Below are positions 33,893 to 47,188 of a stretch of 64,000 nucleotides of DNA, piece after piece. Origin of the DNA: Pseudomonadota bacterium (GTDB lineage Bacteria; Pseudomonadota; Gammaproteobacteria; Burkholderiales; Burkholderiaceae_E); NCBI GenBank assembly GCA_963204785.1, contig CAUJHG010000072.1, forward strand, positions 24,425 through 88,424, in the 5' to 3' direction. The notes beneath the pieces were generated by a model. It was not told the origin of the DNA. It ran no database searches and saw nothing but the letters and a program-made list of their open reading frames with translations. Within the stretch, counting starts at the first letter, position 1. Each line of letters begins with the position of its first letter. The position numbers and the translations under genes are program-made.

Positions 33893-35099
33893 TGATCGAG
33901 ACGTAGTCGTGGGAGAGATCGCAGGTCCAGATCGTGGTGCCGGCATCGCCGCGACCGAGCACCGCGCGCACCGTGATCTCGGGCTTGTCCATCACGCGCT
34001 GACCGTCCTCCTCGCGATAGCCAGGGTGGCGCCCGCCCGCGCTGGCGACCTGGACCTCGTCGAGGAAGAGCTCGACGCGGTCGACGTCGAGATCGTCGAT
34101 TCCGGCATAGCCGATCGCCGCGAGGATGCGGCCGAGGTTGGGATCGGAGGCGAAGAAGGCGGTCTTCACCAGGGGCGAGTGCGCGATCGCGTAGGCGACC
34201 GCTGCGGCTTCGTCCTCGCTGCGCGCCGCCTCGATCACGACCGAGATGAACTTGGTGGCGCCCTCGCCGTCGCGAACGATCGCCTGGGCGAGTTCGCGAG
34301 CGACCTCGACGATCAGTTCGCGCAGTCCGGCCGCGCCCGGACTCGCGTCGTCCTCGATCCGCAGCCCGCCGGCGCCGGTGGCGACCAGCACGAAGGAATC
34401 GTTGGTCGAGGTGTCGCCGTCGATCGTGATCCGGTTGAAGCTCGCATCGGCGGCCTCGCGCACCCAGCGCTGCAGCAGCGGCGCCGGCACCGCGGCGTCG
34501 GTGGCGATGAAGCCGAGCATCGTGGCCATGTTCGGCCGGATCATTCCGGCGCCCTTGGAAATCCCGGTGACCGTGACCGTGCTTGCGGCGAGTTCCCTGC
34601 GCCGTGACGCGGCCTTGGGCACGGTGTCGGTGGTCATGATCGCCTCGGCGGCCTGCGCCCAGTGGGCTGCGCGCAGGTCGTCGATCGCGGCAGGCAGGCC
34701 CGCGAGCAGGCGATCCATCGGCAGGTGCTCGAGGATCACTCCCGTGGAGAAGGGCAGCACCTCGTCGGCGCGGCATCCAAGCCGCGTGGCGAGCGCCGCG
34801 CAGCTGGCGCGTGCGTCGGCCAGCCCCTGTGCGCCGGTGCCGGCATTGGCGTTGCCGGTGTTGACGACCAGCGCACGGATCGCGCCCCCGCCGGCCAGGT
34901 GCTCGCGGCAGACCTGCACCGGCGCCGCGCAGAAGCGGTTGCGCGTGAACACGCCCGCGGCCGTGGCGCCAGGAGCGACACGCACCACCAGGAGGTCGCG
35001 CCGGCCGGGCTTGCGGATTCCCGCGCACGCAGTGCCCAGTTCGATGCCTGCGACCGGGTGCAGCGAGGCGGGGTCGGGCGGGTGCAGATCGACGGCCAT
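33873..35099 (-). CDS. argJ: bifunctional glutamate N-acetyltransferase/amino-acid acetyltransferase ArgJ
   Basis: A 408-residue enzyme of arginine biosynthesis that recycles acetyl from N-acetylornithine onto glutamate. It self-cleaves before a Thr; the expected site is [16 protein letters not shown] (cleavage between Ala and Thr, about residues 189-190). Other marks are [61 protein letters not shown] and [13 protein letters not shown] at the end. Full length (about 400 usual). It lies 71 bp downstream of secA. Confidence 0.95.
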   Translation of the reverse strand: MAVDLHPPDPASLHPVAGIELGTACAGIRKPGRRDLLVVRVAPGATAAGVFTRNRFCAAPVQVCREHLAGGGAIRALVVNTGNANAGTGAQGLADARASCAALATRLGCRADEVLPFSTGVILEHLPMDRLLAGLPAAIDDLRAAHWAQAAEAIMTTDTVPKAASRRRELAASTVTVTGISKGAGMIRPNMATMLGFIATDAAVPAPLLQRWVREAADASFNRITIDGDTSTNDSFVLVATGAGGLRIEDDASPGAAGLRELIVEVARELAQAIVRDGEGATKFISVVIEAARSEDEAAAVAYAIAHSPLVKTAFFASDPNLGRILAAIGYAGIDDLDVDRVELFLDEVQVASAGGRHPGYREEDGQRVMDKPEITVRAVLGRGDAGTTIWTCDLSHDYVSINADYRS

Positions 35100-35170
35100 G
35101 AGGAGGCTCCGGAAAACGGCGATTCCAACGGCCGCCCGGGAGGGGACGGCCGGCCAGGTTCAGACGAGGC

Positions 35171-37963
<2,793 letters not shown>

Positions 37964-38137
37964 CGCGGATCGGGCGGCGCACGCAGGTGCCCGCCGCCAC
38001 TGGTAAAGCGCAAAAGTCTAGCACGGCCCCTCCTGGCGCCGCCCCTTGCAGCCGCAGGCGGGCCGGACGGCGCCCGCTGCAGCCCGCCGCCGGTGCTACC
38101 CTCGGGCAGCCCAGACCCGGCTGCGCCCACCGACACC

Positions 38138-38587
38138 ATGACCGTGCAATCTCCCCGTCACCCCCTTCGCTGGCTGGGACAGCACCCGGGCTTTCGCGAG
38201 CTCGCCGGCCGCGCCGACCGCCTGCTGGCGCTGCAGGAAGACCTCAACGCCTGCTGCGCGTCGATCGATCTGCAGGCGCTGGGAGTGGACGGCGAAACCC
38301 TGCTGGTCGGGGCGCGCGGCGCTGCGGCGGCCGCCAAGCTGCGCCAGATGGAGCCTTCGATCCTCGCCTGCCTGCGCGCCAGGGGCTGGCCGCTGACGCG
38401 GCTGCGCTTCCGGCCGCGCTCGGCGGGCTCGGTCGCCGCGCAGCCGCCGCCGCGGATCAAGCCGCCGATCCCCGAGGACGCGCTCGAGCGGCTGCGCGAG
38501 CTGGTCCGCGGCACCCCTGAGTCGGGACTGAAGGATGCGATCGACGCCCTGCTGCGAACGCAGGCGCGCCAGCGGCGCGAACGCTGA
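38138..38587 (+). CDS. dciA: DciA-like helicase-loader protein (DUF721)
   Basis: A 149-residue protein of the DUF721/DciA family, which in bacteria without DnaC assists DnaB helicase loading. Visible pattern: a short helical domain with QEDLNACCASIDLQALGVDGETLLVGARGAAAAAKLRQM (residues about 32-71) and a loosely structured tail rich in Pro and Arg. The ATG at 38138 is the first in frame after the divergent gap; longer frames are antisense to secA. Convergent with the small membrane protein gene. The family call rests on the AAKLRQ pattern, size and position between secA and lpxC. Confidence 0.75.
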   Translation: MTVQSPRHPLRWLGQHPGFRELAGRADRLLALQEDLNACCASIDLQALGVDGETLLVGARGAAAAAKLRQMEPSILACLRARGWPLTRLRFRPRSAGSVAAQPPPRIKPPIPEDALERLRELVRGTPESGLKDAIDALLRTQARQRRER

Positions 38588-38607
38588 CCCGGCGCGGCCG
38601 GCCCCGC

Positions 38608-38784
38608 TCAGGCCAGGCGTTCGAGCAGCAGCACCGCGAAGAAGATCAGCGCCGCCGCAGCAGCATACTTGAGCACCGCATAGGCACGACCCAGCCAGCG
38701 ACGGTCGCCGCCGAGCAGATAGCCGGCGAAGCAGACGGCCACGCCCGCCGCGGTCAGCAGCATCAGGAGCCTCAGTGCGAACAT
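38608..38784 (-). CDS. small two-helix membrane protein, function unknown
   Basis: A 58-residue protein with two hydrophobic helices: RLLMLLTAAGVAVCFAGYLL (about 5-24) and YAVLKYAAAAALIFFAVLLL (about 35-54), with a basic loop GGDRRWLGR between. ATG 38784 lies 20 bp after the lpxC stop on the same strand. I do not recognise a named family. Similar short membrane proteins are often annotated hypothetical near lpxC in Burkholderiales. Confidence 0.65.
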   Translation of the reverse strand: MFALRLLMLLTAAGVAVCFAGYLLGGDRRWLGRAYAVLKYAAAAALIFFAVLLLERLA

Positions 38785-38804
38785 GCACGCCGCTCCCGTG
38801 GCGC

Positions 38805-39734
38805 CTAGGCCGGACTCCAGTCGAACGCGAACATCCGCGGGGCCTCGCGCCGCTCGCCGAAGGTCGCGATCTCCCAGGCATCCGCGTGCACGAGCAGCTC
38901 GCGCAGCAGCCGGTTGTTCAGCGCATGGCCGGATTTGTACGCCCGATACGAAGCCAGCAGCGGATGCCCGACCAGGTAGAGGTCGCCGATGGCATCCAGG
39001 ATCTTGTGCTTGACGAACTCGTCGTCGTAGCGCAGGCCGTCGGCGTTGAGCACGCGGTACTCGTCCATGACGATCGCGTTGTCCAGGCTGCCGCCCTGTG
39101 CAAGGCCCATCGAGCGCATGGTCTCGACGTCCTGCATGAAACCGAAGGTGCGCGCACGGGCGATCTCGCGCACGTAGGACGTGGTGGCGAAGTCGATCTC
39201 GTAGCTCTGGCCGGTGGCGTCGATCGCCGGGTGCCCGAACTCGATCGCGAACTCCAGCCGGTAGCCGAAGTGGGGTTCGAGCCGCGCCCACTTGTCGCCC
39301 TCGCGCACCTCCACCGGCTTCAGCACGCGGATGAAACGCTTGGGCGCCGCCTGCTCGACCACGCCCGCGGACTGCACGAGGAACACGAAGGACCCGGCCG
39401 ATCCGTCGAGGATCGGGATCTCGGCGGCAGTGACGTCGACGTAGAGGTTGTCGACGCCGAGCCCTGCGAGCGCCGACATCAGGTGCTCGACCGTGGCGAC
39501 GCGGACCTCGCTGCCCGGGCCCTCGTCGGCCGCGGTGAGCGTCGAGGCCATCCGCGTGTCGGTGACGCGCTCGGCACGCGCCGGGATGTCCACCGCCGGA
39601 TCGAGGTCGACGCGGCGAAAGACGATGCCGGTGTCGGGCGCTGCCGGGCGAAGCGTCAGCTCGACCCGCTGGCCCGAGTGCAGCCCCACCCCCGTGGTGC
39701 TCACCCGGTTCCTGATCGTGCGCTGGCGCATCAT
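38805..39734 (-). CDS. lpxC: UDP-3-O-acyl-N-acetylglucosamine deacetylase LpxC
   Basis: A 309-residue zinc amidase, first committed step of lipid A synthesis. [19 protein letters not shown] at the N-terminus, zinc His in [17 protein letters not shown] (about residue 80), the second site [14 protein letters not shown] with His and Asp (about 237-241), and [14 protein letters not shown] with the catalytic His (about 265). Start ATG ATG at 39734/39731 is ambiguous by one codon. It follows the peroxiredoxin gene by 31 bp at the end of the dcw region. Confidence 0.96.
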   Translation of the reverse strand: MMRQRTIRNRVSTTGVGLHSGQRVELTLRPAAPDTGIVFRRVDLDPAVDIPARAERVTDTRMASTLTAADEGPGSEVRVATVEHLMSALAGLGVDNLYVDVTAAEIPILDGSAGSFVFLVQSAGVVEQAAPKRFIRVLKPVEVREGDKWARLEPHFGYRLEFAIEFGHPAIDATGQSYEIDFATTSYVREIARARTFGFMQDVETMRSMGLAQGGSLDNAIVMDEYRVLNADGLRYDDEFVKHKILDAIGDLYLVGHPLLASYRAYKSGHALNNRLLRELLVHADAWEIATFGERREAPRMFAFDWSPA

Positions 39735-39765
39735 CGCCCCGCCTCCTGCCCGCCCGCCACTGCGC

Positions 39766-40284
39766 TCAGAGCCCCTGCTGCGCCATCTGCCCGAGCAGGG
39801 TGTCGGCGCCGGAGACCGCGTACTTCCCGCCCTCCTCGAGGTTCAGCAGCTTCACCACGCCGTCGTCGACCAGCATCGAGAAGCGGCGGCAGCGCAGGCC
39901 CAGGCCACCGGCGCTCAGGTCGAGCTCCAGGCCGCAGGCCTTCGTGAACTCGGCGCTGCCGTCGGCCATCATCCGCACCTTGCCGGCGGTACCGAGCTCG
40001 CGCCCCCAGGCGCCCATCACGAAGGCGTCGTTCACCGAGACGCACCAGACCTCGTCGATGCCCTTCGCGGCGAGCTGCGCGCGATGCTCCAGGTAGCTCG
40101 GCACGTGCTGGGCCGAGCAGGTCGGGGTGTAGGCGCCGGGCAGGCCGAAGATCGCGATCTTCCGTCCCCTGACCATGTCGGACACCTTGAAGGCGTTGGG
40201 CCCGATCGAGCAGCCGTTGCCCTCCACCTCGATGTACTCGCGCAGCGTCGCTTCCGGCAGGGTGTCACCGACCTTGATCGTCAT
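39766..40284 (-). CDS. peroxiredoxin, Prx5-like
   Basis: A 172-residue thiol peroxidase. [16 protein letters not shown] at the start and the peroxidatic Cys56 in [16 protein letters not shown] identify the Prx5/AhpE-type family. A late Cys in [12 protein letters not shown] may be the partner. [16 protein letters not shown] and [15 protein letters not shown] are typical. The ATG at 40284 has GGAGAC before it; the longer frame reaches back into the intergenic region. It sits between ftsZ and lpxC, an arrangement common in Burkholderiales, and should detoxify hydroperoxides with glutathione/glutaredoxin or thioredoxin. Confidence 0.93.
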   Translation of the reverse strand: MTIKVGDTLPEATLREYIEVEGNGCSIGPNAFKVSDMVRGRKIAIFGLPGAYTPTCSAQHVPSYLEHRAQLAAKGIDEVWCVSVNDAFVMGAWGRELGTAGKVRMMADGSAEFTKACGLELDLSAGGLGLRCRRFSMLVDDGVVKLLNLEEGGKYAVSGADTLLGQMAQQGL

Positions 40285-40339
40285 CTTCCGTCTCCTTGGT
40301 CTTCGAGCTGGACGGCCCTTCGGGGCCTGAAGACGCCGG

Positions 40340-40368
40340 ATTGTAGTGCCAAAGTCGCGACCCTGCCG
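40340..40368 (-). promoter_or_regulatory. candidate promoter for peroxiredoxin-lpxC
   Basis: Minus-strand CGGCAG (40363-40368), 17-bp spacer, TACAAT (40340-40345), 56 bp before the peroxiredoxin start and 49 bp after ftsZ. The -10 is good, the -35 poor. The leader contains a GGCCCC/GGGCC hairpin. Confidence 0.4.
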
Positions 40369-40393
40369 GGCGCTCCCCCCGTTCCCCCTGCCC

Positions 40394-41560
40394 TCAGTCC
40401 GCCTGCTTGCGCAGGAAGGCCGGGATGTCGTAGCGCTCCAGCCCGCTCTCCTGCAGGGCCGCGACCTGCGCGGCGGCCGTCGCACGCGGGTTGCGCCAGA
40501 TCGCCGGCTGGTCGAGCCCGCCATAGTTGTCGGCACCGCTCACCGGCGCGTTGTCGGTGCCGGTGCGCAGCGCCGGCGCCTGCACCAGCACCGGCCGCAG
40601 CGCGGCTGCCTTCTGCCCGATTCCGGTGGCGACCACGGTGACGCGCAGCCGGTCGTCCATGGACTCCTCGAACACGGTGCCGTGGATGATGGTCGCGTCC
40701 TCGGCGCAGAAGGCCTTGATCGTGTTGATCACCTCGTTGGTCTCGCGCAGCTTCAGGCTGCGGTTGGCGGTGATGTTGACGATCACCCCGCGCGCGCCGG
40801 AGAGGTCGACCCCGTCGAGCAGGGGCGAGGCCACTGCCTGTTCGGCGGCCAGGCGGGCGCGGTCCAGGCCGGCGGCCTCGCCGATGCCCATCATCGCCTT
40901 GCCCTGCTCTCCCATCACGGTGCGCACGTCGGCGAAGTCCACGTTGACCAGCCCGGGGATGTTGATGATCTCGGCGATCCCGGCAACCGCGTTGTGCAGC
41001 ACGTCGTCGGCGCGCCGGAAGGCGTCCTCCAGGCTCGCGTCCTCGTCCATCACGTCGAACAGGTTCTCGTTGAGCACGACGATCAGCGAGTCCACGTGCC
41101 GCACCAGCTGCTCGATTCCGGCCTCGGCGATCTGCATCTTGCGGTTGCCCTCGAAGTGGAAGGGCTTGGTCACGACGCCGACCGTCAGGATGCCGAGCTC
41201 CTTGGCGATCTCGGCGACCACCGGGGAGGCGCCGGTGCCGGTGCCCTTGCCCATTCCGGCGGTCAGGAAGACCATGTTCGCGCCGGACAGCGCCTCGCGG
41301 ATGCGCTCCCGGGCCGCGTCGGCGGCGGTGCGCCCCGCCTCGGGGCTGGCGCCGGCGCCCAGGCCCTGCTCGCCCAGTTGCAGGATGCACTCGGCCTGCG
41401 AGCGCGACAGCGCCTGGCGGTCGGTGTTGAGGGCGAGGAACTCGACGCCCTGCACGCCACGGCCGATCATGTGGTTCACCGCGTTTCCGCCGGCGCCGCC
41501 GATGCCGACGACCTTGATGACGGCGCCATCGGACTCGGTCTGGATCATTTCAAAGCTCAT
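40394..41560 (-). CDS. ftsZ: cell division GTPase FtsZ
   Basis: A 388-residue tubulin-like GTPase forming the division ring. VVGIGGAGGNAVNHMI (about 14-29), NTDRQAL, the glycine-rich T4 loop, NVDFADVRTVMGEQGKAMMG, ATGIGQK, and the C-terminal peptide YDIPAFLRKQAD that binds FtsA/ZapD. Start MSFEMI at 41560 has AGGAGG six bases upstream; the longer frame is Pro/Thr low-complexity. Oddity: the T4 loop reads AGMGKGTGTGASP, with Lys where Gly is nearly invariant. Last gene of the dcw run, 66 bp after ftsA. Confidence 0.97.
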   Translation of the reverse strand: MSFEMIQTESDGAVIKVVGIGGAGGNAVNHMIGRGVQGVEFLALNTDRQALSRSQAECILQLGEQGLGAGASPEAGRTAADAARERIREALSGANMVFLTAGMGKGTGTGASPVVAEIAKELGILTVGVVTKPFHFEGNRKMQIAEAGIEQLVRHVDSLIVVLNENLFDVMDEDASLEDAFRRADDVLHNAVAGIAEIINIPGLVNVDFADVRTVMGEQGKAMMGIGEAAGLDRARLAAEQAVASPLLDGVDLSGARGVIVNITANRSLKLRETNEVINTIKAFCAEDATIIHGTVFEESMDDRLRVTVVATGIGQKAAALRPVLVQAPALRTGTDNAPVSGADNYGGLDQPAIWRNPRATAAAQVAALQESGLERYDIPAFLRKQAD

Positions 41561-41626
41561 GGGTTGCCTCCTCGGCTCGGGGGTGGGGGTGGGGGTGTCT
41601 GATTCGGGTTTCATCGGCGGCGCAGT

Positions 41627-42859
41627 TCAGAAGTTCCCGAGGAACCATTCCTTCATGCGCCGCAGGGTTTCCTTGAAGGAGCCGGACTGCTCGGCAGCCT
41701 TGCGGCCACGCAGACGCTGCGCGCGTGCCTCCTCGAGCAGCCCGACCGCGGTCGCGTAGCGCGGGTTGCGCACCACGTCGGCAAGTCCGCCGGAGTACGA
41801 GGGCATGCCCAGGCGCACCGGCTTCAGGAAGATGTCCTCGGCGAGATCCACCATTCCCGGCATCAGGCCGCAGCCGCCGGTCAGGACGACCCCGGAGGAC
41901 AGCAGCTCCTCGTAGCCGGACTCGCGGATCACCTGGTGGATCAGCGCGTAGAGCTCCTCGGCGCGCGGCTCGATCACCGCGGCGAGCGCCTGGCGCGAGA
42001 GCTGGCGCGGGCCACGATCGCCCAGCCCGGGCACCTCGATGCGCGCGTTCGGATCGGCGAGCACCTGCTTGGCCAGGCCGTGGCGCAGCTTGATCTCCTC
42101 GGCCTCGGGCGTCGGCGTGCGCAGCGCCATCGCGATGTCGTTGGTGATCTGGTCGCCCGCGACCGGAAGCACCGCGGTGTGGCGGATCGCGCCGCCGGTG
42201 AAGATCGCGATGTCGGTGGTGCCGCCGCCGACGTCGACCAGGGCGACGCCGAGCTCCTTCTCGTCCTCGGTGAGCACCGACATGCTCGAGGCGAGCGGCT
42301 GCAGGATCAGGTCCTGGACCTCGAGCCCGCAGCGCCGCACGCACTTGACGATGTTCTGCGCGGCCGACACCGCGCCGGTCACGATGTGCACCTTCACTTC
42401 CAGGCGCACGCCGCTCATTCCGATCGGCTCGCGGATGTCCTCCTGGCCGTCGACGATGAATTCCTGCGGCAGCACGTGCAGGATCTGCTGGTCGGTCGGG
42501 ATGTTGACCGCCTTGGCGGTCTCGATCACCCGGGCCATGTCCGCCTCGGTGACCTCCTTGTCCTTGATCGCGACCATTCCGCTCGAATTGAAGCTGCGGA
42601 TGTGGCTGCCGGCGATCCCCGCGTAGACCGTGCGGATCTTGCAGTCGGCCATCAGTTCGGCCTCCTCGAGCGCGCGCTGGATCGAGGCCACCGTGGACTC
42701 GATGTTGACGACCACGCCCTTCTTGAGGCCCTTCGATTCGTGCTGCCCGAGACCGACGATCTCGTAGCGCCCGTCGGGCAGCATCTGCGCGACGATCGCC
42801 ACGATCTTCGATGTCCCGATGTCCAGCCCGACGATCACATCGCTGGTGTCCCTGGCCAT
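41627..42859 (-). CDS. ftsA: cell division protein FtsA
   Basis: A 410-residue actin-like membrane tether of FtsZ. Phosphate 1 loop VIVGLDIGTSKIVAIVA (about 7-23), 1C domain CKIRTVYAGIAGSHIRSFNSSG, phosphate 2 ALVDVGGGTTDIAIF, adenosine region VVLTGGCGLMPGM. The C-terminal amphipathic helix ETLRRMKEWFLGNF is the membrane anchor. MARDTSD at 42859 is chosen as start; residues before it in the frame belong to the ftsQ end. 40 bp after ftsQ. Confidence 0.96.
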   Translation of the reverse strand: MARDTSDVIVGLDIGTSKIVAIVAQMLPDGRYEIVGLGQHESKGLKKGVVVNIESTVASIQRALEEAELMADCKIRTVYAGIAGSHIRSFNSSGMVAIKDKEVTEADMARVIETAKAVNIPTDQQILHVLPQEFIVDGQEDIREPIGMSGVRLEVKVHIVTGAVSAAQNIVKCVRRCGLEVQDLILQPLASSMSVLTEDEKELGVALVDVGGGTTDIAIFTGGAIRHTAVLPVAGDQITNDIAMALRTPTPEAEEIKLRHGLAKQVLADPNARIEVPGLGDRGPRQLSRQALAAVIEPRAEELYALIHQVIRESGYEELLSSGVVLTGGCGLMPGMVDLAEDIFLKPVRLGMPSYSGGLADVVRNPRYATAVGLLEEARAQRLRGRKAAEQSGSFKETLRRMKEWFLGNF

Positions 42860-42899
42860 CCCTCGTTCCCGCTCTCTGTCTCGTTGTGGCGCCGCGGCC

Positions 42900-43763
42900 T
42901 CAGCGCCGGCGCTGGCCGGCGCCGCTGGCGGCGCTGGCGGCGCTGGCGTGCGTCTGTTGGTCCCCGGTGGCCAGCACGCCCACCGCCCGGACCGCGAAGC
43001 CGTTCGGGTAGCGCAGGTCGACCACTTCCGGCTGCCCGTCCAGGCGTGCCCGCACGCGCGGATAGACCGCCGCCCAGCGTCTGACGCGCGCCTCCACCGG
43101 CAGTCCTTCCTCGCGCCCCAGCAGCAGGGTCGTTCCGTCATCCAGCCGGGCCGACCACGCATAGCGCGGCGACAGGCTCAGTGCGACCGGAAAGCGCCCG
43201 AGCGGGGACACCCAGCGCGCCACTTCGCCGAAGCGCTCCAGCACTGCGCGTTCGCTTCCCGGCGGACCGGCGAGCTCCGGCAGCGGTCCCTGCTCCTCGG
43301 CCTCGGCGAGGTTGACCGCGTAGAGCTCGCCGAAGGTGTTCAGGAGCCGACCATCGCCCCAGAGCGCCAGCGGCCGGTGTTCCTCGAGCGTGACTGCCAG
43401 CCGGTCCGGCCAGATGCGCCGGACCGTGGCCTTGCGCACCCACGGCACCGACTCGAAGCCCAGTCGCACGGCGTCCAGGTCGACCGTGAAGAAGTTGCCG
43501 CGGATCCGGTGCAGCGCCGAGGTGCGCAGATGCGGGGTGGAGACGTAGCGCAGCTCCGAGCCCTCGGCCGCCTCGATCGACACGCCGCGCAGGTCGAAGG
43601 CCGGCAGATGCACGAGCCGGCTCACGCCCACGGCGAGCAGCGCCGCGAGGGTGAGCCCGAGCAGCGCGTTCGCGCTGGCATGCAGCACGCGCACGTTGTG
43701 CCACGGGTTCAGCGGGCCGCTGCCCGGACCTGTGCTGCGCTGGCGGCGCCCGCGGGTCTTCAC
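42900..43763 (-). CDS. ftsQ: cell division protein FtsQ
   Basis: A 287-residue bitopic divisome protein. Short cytoplasmic basic N-terminus, one membrane helix [20 protein letters not shown] (about 30-49), then the POTRA domain ([19 protein letters not shown]) and beta domain ([31 protein letters not shown]). The GTG start at 43763 overlaps the ddl TGA (GTGA). The C-terminus is a low-complexity Ala/Ser tail ([16 protein letters not shown]) encoded by a 9-bp tandem repeat at about 42903-42948. Confidence 0.94.
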   Translation of the reverse strand: MKTRGRRQRSTGPGSGPLNPWHNVRVLHASANALLGLTLAALLAVGVSRLVHLPAFDLRGVSIEAAEGSELRYVSTPHLRTSALHRIRGNFFTVDLDAVRLGFESVPWVRKATVRRIWPDRLAVTLEEHRPLALWGDGRLLNTFGELYAVNLAEAEEQGPLPELAGPPGSERAVLERFGEVARWVSPLGRFPVALSLSPRYAWSARLDDGTTLLLGREEGLPVEARVRRWAAVYPRVRARLDGQPEVVDLRYPNGFAVRAVGVLATGDQQTHASAASAASGAGQRRR

Positions 43764-44719
43764 GCAGCGCCTCCGATCTTCAGGCTCGCGCCGGCCAGCA
43801 GCGCGAGGACCAGCTCGTCGTAGGACATTCCCGCCGCCTTCGCCGCCATCGGCACCAGCGAGTGATCGGTCATCCCTGGCGAGGTGTTGACCTCCAGCAG
43901 CCAGGGCCGCTCCTGCCGGTCGAGCATCAGGTCGACCCGGCCCCAGCCCTCGCAGTCGAGCGAGCGGAAGGCCTCGACCGAGATCCGCCGCACCTCCTCG
44001 TCGACCGCCGCGGGCAGCGGCGCCGGGCACAGATAGCGGGTCTCGCTGCCGAAGTACTTGTTCTGGTAGTCGTAGTTGCCGCCGGGTGCCTGGATCTCGA
44101 TCACCGGCAGCGCGCGCGCCTGCTCGCCGCTGCCCAGGATCGCGACCGTGAGCTCGCGCCCGACGATGAACTGCTCGGCCAGCACCTGGTCGTCGTAGCG
44201 CGCGGCCAGCTCGAAGGCATCGGCGAGCCCGGAGCAGTCCTGCACCTTGGTCACGCCGATGGTCGAGCCCTCGTGCGGCGGCTTCATGATCAGCGGCAGG
44301 CCCAGCCGCTCGGGCAGCGCGTGCAGCGCCTGCCCGCGCCGCACCACCTCGAAGGCCGGCGTGGGCAGGCCCAGACTGCCCCAGATGCGTTTGGTGAACA
44401 CCTTGTCCATCGCCACTGCCGAGGCCATCACTCCGGAGCCGGTGTAGGGAATGCGCAGCAGCTCGAGCGCGCCCTGCACCGTGCCGTCCTCGCCGTAGCG
44501 TCCGTGCAGCGCGATGAATGCGCGCTGGAAGCCTTCGCGGCGCAGATCGTCCAGCGGCTGCCGGGCCGGGTCGAAGGCATGCGCGTCCACGCCGCGGCGG
44601 CGCAGCGCCTGGAGCACGCCGTTGCCCGAGCGAATCGAGACCTCGCGCTCGGCGGAGACCCCGCCGAGCAGCACCGCCACCTTGCCGAAGCTCCTGATCA
44701 ACCGTTCAGCGGACAACAC
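43760..44719 (-). CDS. ddl: D-alanine--D-alanine ligase
   Basis: A 319-residue ATP-grasp ligase making D-Ala-D-Ala for peptidoglycan. [19 protein letters not shown] at the N-terminus, [22 protein letters not shown]-binding loop [14 protein letters not shown], and [20 protein letters not shown] with the Mg ligands. The GTG start at 44719 overlaps the murC end by 14 bp; a later TTG is possible. Followed by ftsQ with a 4-bp overlap. DdlB-type by position in the dcw cluster. Confidence 0.95.
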   Translation of the reverse strand: MLSAERLIRSFGKVAVLLGGVSAEREVSIRSGNGVLQALRRRGVDAHAFDPARQPLDDLRREGFQRAFIALHGRYGEDGTVQGALELLRIPYTGSGVMASAVAMDKVFTKRIWGSLGLPTPAFEVVRRGQALHALPERLGLPLIMKPPHEGSTIGVTKVQDCSGLADAFELAARYDDQVLAEQFIVGRELTVAILGSGEQARALPVIEIQAPGGNYDYQNKYFGSETRYLCPAPLPAAVDEEVRRISVEAFRSLDCEGWGRVDLMLDRQERPWLLEVNTSPGMTDHSLVPMAAKAAGMSYDELVLALLAGASLKIGGAA

Positions 44720-46127
44720 CCACCTCCGTCATTCCTGCAGTCTCGCGCACCTGCGCCGGCACCGCGCCGATCGACCCCGCACCCATGCTCAGCACCACGT
44801 CGCCATCGCGCGCAGTCTCGAGGATCGCCTCGGCCATCTCGCCGACGTTCTCGACGAAGACCGGCTCCACCTTTCCGACGACCCGCACCGCACGCGCGAG
44901 CGAACGTCCGTCGGCAGCGACGATCGGCGGTTCGCCCGCGGCGTAGACCTCGGCCAGCAGCAGGGCATCCACGGTGGAGAGCACCCGCACGAAGTCCTCG
45001 AACAGGTCGCGGGTGCGCGTGAAGCGGTGGGGCTGGAAGGCGAGCACCAGGCGCCGCCCCGGATAGGCGCCGCGCGCCGCCGCGAGCGTGGCTGCCATCT
45101 CGGCCGGGTGGTGGCCATAGTCGTCGATCAGCGTGAAGCTGCCGCCGTCGCGGGCCGCAACCTCGCCGTAGTGCTGGAAGCGGCGCCCTACGCCGTTGAA
45201 CTCGGCCAGCGCAGCGAGGATCGCCTCGTCGGCCACGCCGAGCTCGTCGGCCACGGCGATCGCTGCCAGCGCATTGCGTACGTTGTGCTCGCCCGGCGCG
45301 TTCAGGGTCACTTCCAGCGGCGGCCGGGCCACGCCGTTGACCCGCAGCAGCGTGAAGCGCATCCGCGTGCCCTCGGCACGCAGGTCGACCGCGCGGAACT
45401 GCGCCCCCTCGGAAGTGCCGTAGGTGAGCACCGGCTTGGAGACCAGGGGCATGATCTCGCGCACCTGCGGATCGTCGATGCACAGCACCACGGCGCCGTA
45501 GAAGGGAAGCCGCTGGGTGAACTCGACGAAGGCCTGGCGCAGCCGCCCGAAGTCGTGGCCGTAGGTCTCCATGTGGTCGGCGTCGATGTTCGTGATCACC
45601 GCGATCATCGGCGAGAGGGTCAGGAACGAGGCGTCGGACTCGTCGGCCTCGACCACGATGTAGTCCCCGCTTCCGAGGCGGGCATTGGCGCCCGCGCTGT
45701 TGAGCCTGCCGCCGATCACGAAGGTCGGGTCCAGCCCGCCGCGGGCGAGCACCGAGGACACCAGGCTGGTGGTGGTGGTCTTGCCGTGGGAGCCCGCGAT
45801 CGCTATGCCCTGCTTGAGCCGCATCAGCTCGGCGAGCATCAGCGCACGCGGCACGACCGGGATGCGCCGGGCGCGCGCGGCGATCACCTCGGGATTGTCC
45901 CCGCCCACCGCGGTCGAGGTGACCACGCAGTCGGCGCCCTCGACGTTCGCGTCGGAGTGCCCGAGGCGGACGTCGGCGCCCAGCGACGCGAGCCGGCGCG
46001 TCGCCGCGTTGCTGGCGACGTCGGAGCCGCTGACCCGGTAGCCGAGGTTGAGCAGCACCTCGGCGATGCCGCTCATGCCGACGCCGCCGATGCCCACGAA
46101 GTGGATGTGATTGACCTTGTGCTTCAT
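44706..46127 (-). CDS. murC: UDP-N-acetylmuramate--L-alanine ligase MurC
   Basis: A 473-residue cytoplasmic ligase. [18 protein letters not shown] (about 8-25, UDP-binding), ATP loop [19 protein letters not shown] (about 111-129), [29 protein letters not shown], and [18 protein letters not shown]. The start MKHKVN at 46127 overlaps the murG TGA as ATGA. Normal length. Upstream frame extension belongs to murG. Confidence 0.97.
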   Translation of the reverse strand: MKHKVNHIHFVGIGGVGMSGIAEVLLNLGYRVSGSDVASNAATRRLASLGADVRLGHSDANVEGADCVVTSTAVGGDNPEVIAARARRIPVVPRALMLAELMRLKQGIAIAGSHGKTTTTSLVSSVLARGGLDPTFVIGGRLNSAGANARLGSGDYIVVEADESDASFLTLSPMIAVITNIDADHMETYGHDFGRLRQAFVEFTQRLPFYGAVVLCIDDPQVREIMPLVSKPVLTYGTSEGAQFRAVDLRAEGTRMRFTLLRVNGVARPPLEVTLNAPGEHNVRNALAAIAVADELGVADEAILAALAEFNGVGRRFQHYGEVAARDGGSFTLIDDYGHHPAEMAATLAAARGAYPGRRLVLAFQPHRFTRTRDLFEDFVRVLSTVDALLLAEVYAAGEPPIVAADGRSLARAVRVVGKVEPVFVENVGEMAEAILETARDGDVVLSMGAGSIGAVPAQVRETAGMTEVGVVR

Positions 46128-47188
46128 GTCCTGGCAACCGTCTCGCAGACCTGCGCCACCCGCCCGGTGGCGTCCGGGCGCGCCGCCTCGCGCGCACGTT
46201 CTGCCATCCCGAGCAGACGCGCACGCGTCAGTTCGCGCAGCAGTCCGGCAAGCCGCCCGGCATCCAGCTCCGCCTGCGGGACCAGCAGCGCTGCGCCCCG
46301 GTCGGACAGGAAGGCCGCGTTGCCGGTCTGGTGGTCGTCGACCGCGTGGGGATAGGGCACCAGCACGCTGGCCACGCCGACCGCCGCCAGCTCCGAGACG
46401 GTCATCGCCCCGGCGCGGCAGATCACCAGGTCCGCCTGCGCATACGCGCCTGCCATGTCGTCGATGAAGTCGACCACCCGGGCCTCGACGCCCGCGCGCC
46501 GGTAGTTCTCGCCCAGCGCATCGCGGTGCGCCCTGCCGCTCTGGTGCGTCACCCGCGGACGCTCGTGCGGGGCGAGCAGCGCCAGCGCCTCGGGAACGAC
46601 CTCGTTGAGCGCCTTCGCACCCAGGCTTCCGCCGACCACCAGCACCTCGAGCGGCCCCTCGCGGCCCGCGAAGCGCGCCGCCGGCGGCGCGATCGCGGCG
46701 ATCTCGTCGCGCACGGGGTTGCCGCACCACTCGGCGCCCGGCAGCGTTTCCGGGAAGGCCACCAGCACACGGTCGGCGACCCGCGACAGGACGCGGTTGG
46801 CGAGCCCGGCAACCGAGTTCTGCTCGTGCAGCACCAGCGGGACCCCGAGCAGCGAGGACATCAACCCGCCCGGGAAGGTGATGTAGCCGCCCAGGCCGAG
46901 CACCACACCCGGACGCGACTCGCGCAGCGCGCGCAGCGCCTGCCAGGAGGCGCGCAGCAGGTTCAGCGGCAGCATCAGGCGCGTGGCCCAGCCCTTGCCG
47001 CGCAGCCCGCCGAAGCGGACCCAGCGCATCTCGAAGCCGTGCCGGGGCACCAGCGTCGCCTCCATCCCGGCGGGGTTGCCCATCCAGAGCACGCGCCAGC
47101 CGCGCGAGCGCATCTGCTGCGCGACCGCCAGGCCCGGCATCACGTGGCCACCGGTGCCGCCCGCCATGATCATCACGGTGCGGCTCAT
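46124..47188 (-). CDS. murG: UDP-N-acetylglucosamine--undecaprenyl-PP-MurNAc-pentapeptide transferase MurG
   Basis: A 354-residue glycosyltransferase converting lipid I to lipid II at the inner face of the membrane. [18 protein letters not shown] (G-loop 1, about 6-23), [86 protein letters not shown]. The ATG at 47188 overlaps the ftsW TGA (ATGA). Length as expected. Confidence 0.97.
   Translation of the reverse strand: MSRTVMIMAGGTGGHVMPGLAVAQQMRSRGWRVLWMGNPAGMEATLVPRHGFEMRWVRFGGLRGKGWATRLMLPLNLLRASWQALRALRESRPGVVLGLGGYITFPGGLMSSLLGVPLVLHEQNSVAGLANRVLSRVADRVLVAFPETLPGAEWCGNPVRDEIAAIAPPAARFAGREGPLEVLVVGGSLGAKALNEVVPEALALLAPHERPRVTHQSGRAHRDALGENYRRAGVEARVVDFIDDMAGAYAQADLVICRAGAMTVSELAAVGVASVLVPYPHAVDDHQTGNAAFLSDRGAALLVPQAELDAGRLAGLLRELTRARLLGMAERAREAARPDATGRVAQVCETVART

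Noticed and set aside
42903..42948. 9-bp tandem repeat at the end of ftsQ as mobile or recombination site
   Set aside because: Explained by an Ala/Ser-rich C-terminal tail; common slippage repeat in GC-rich genes.
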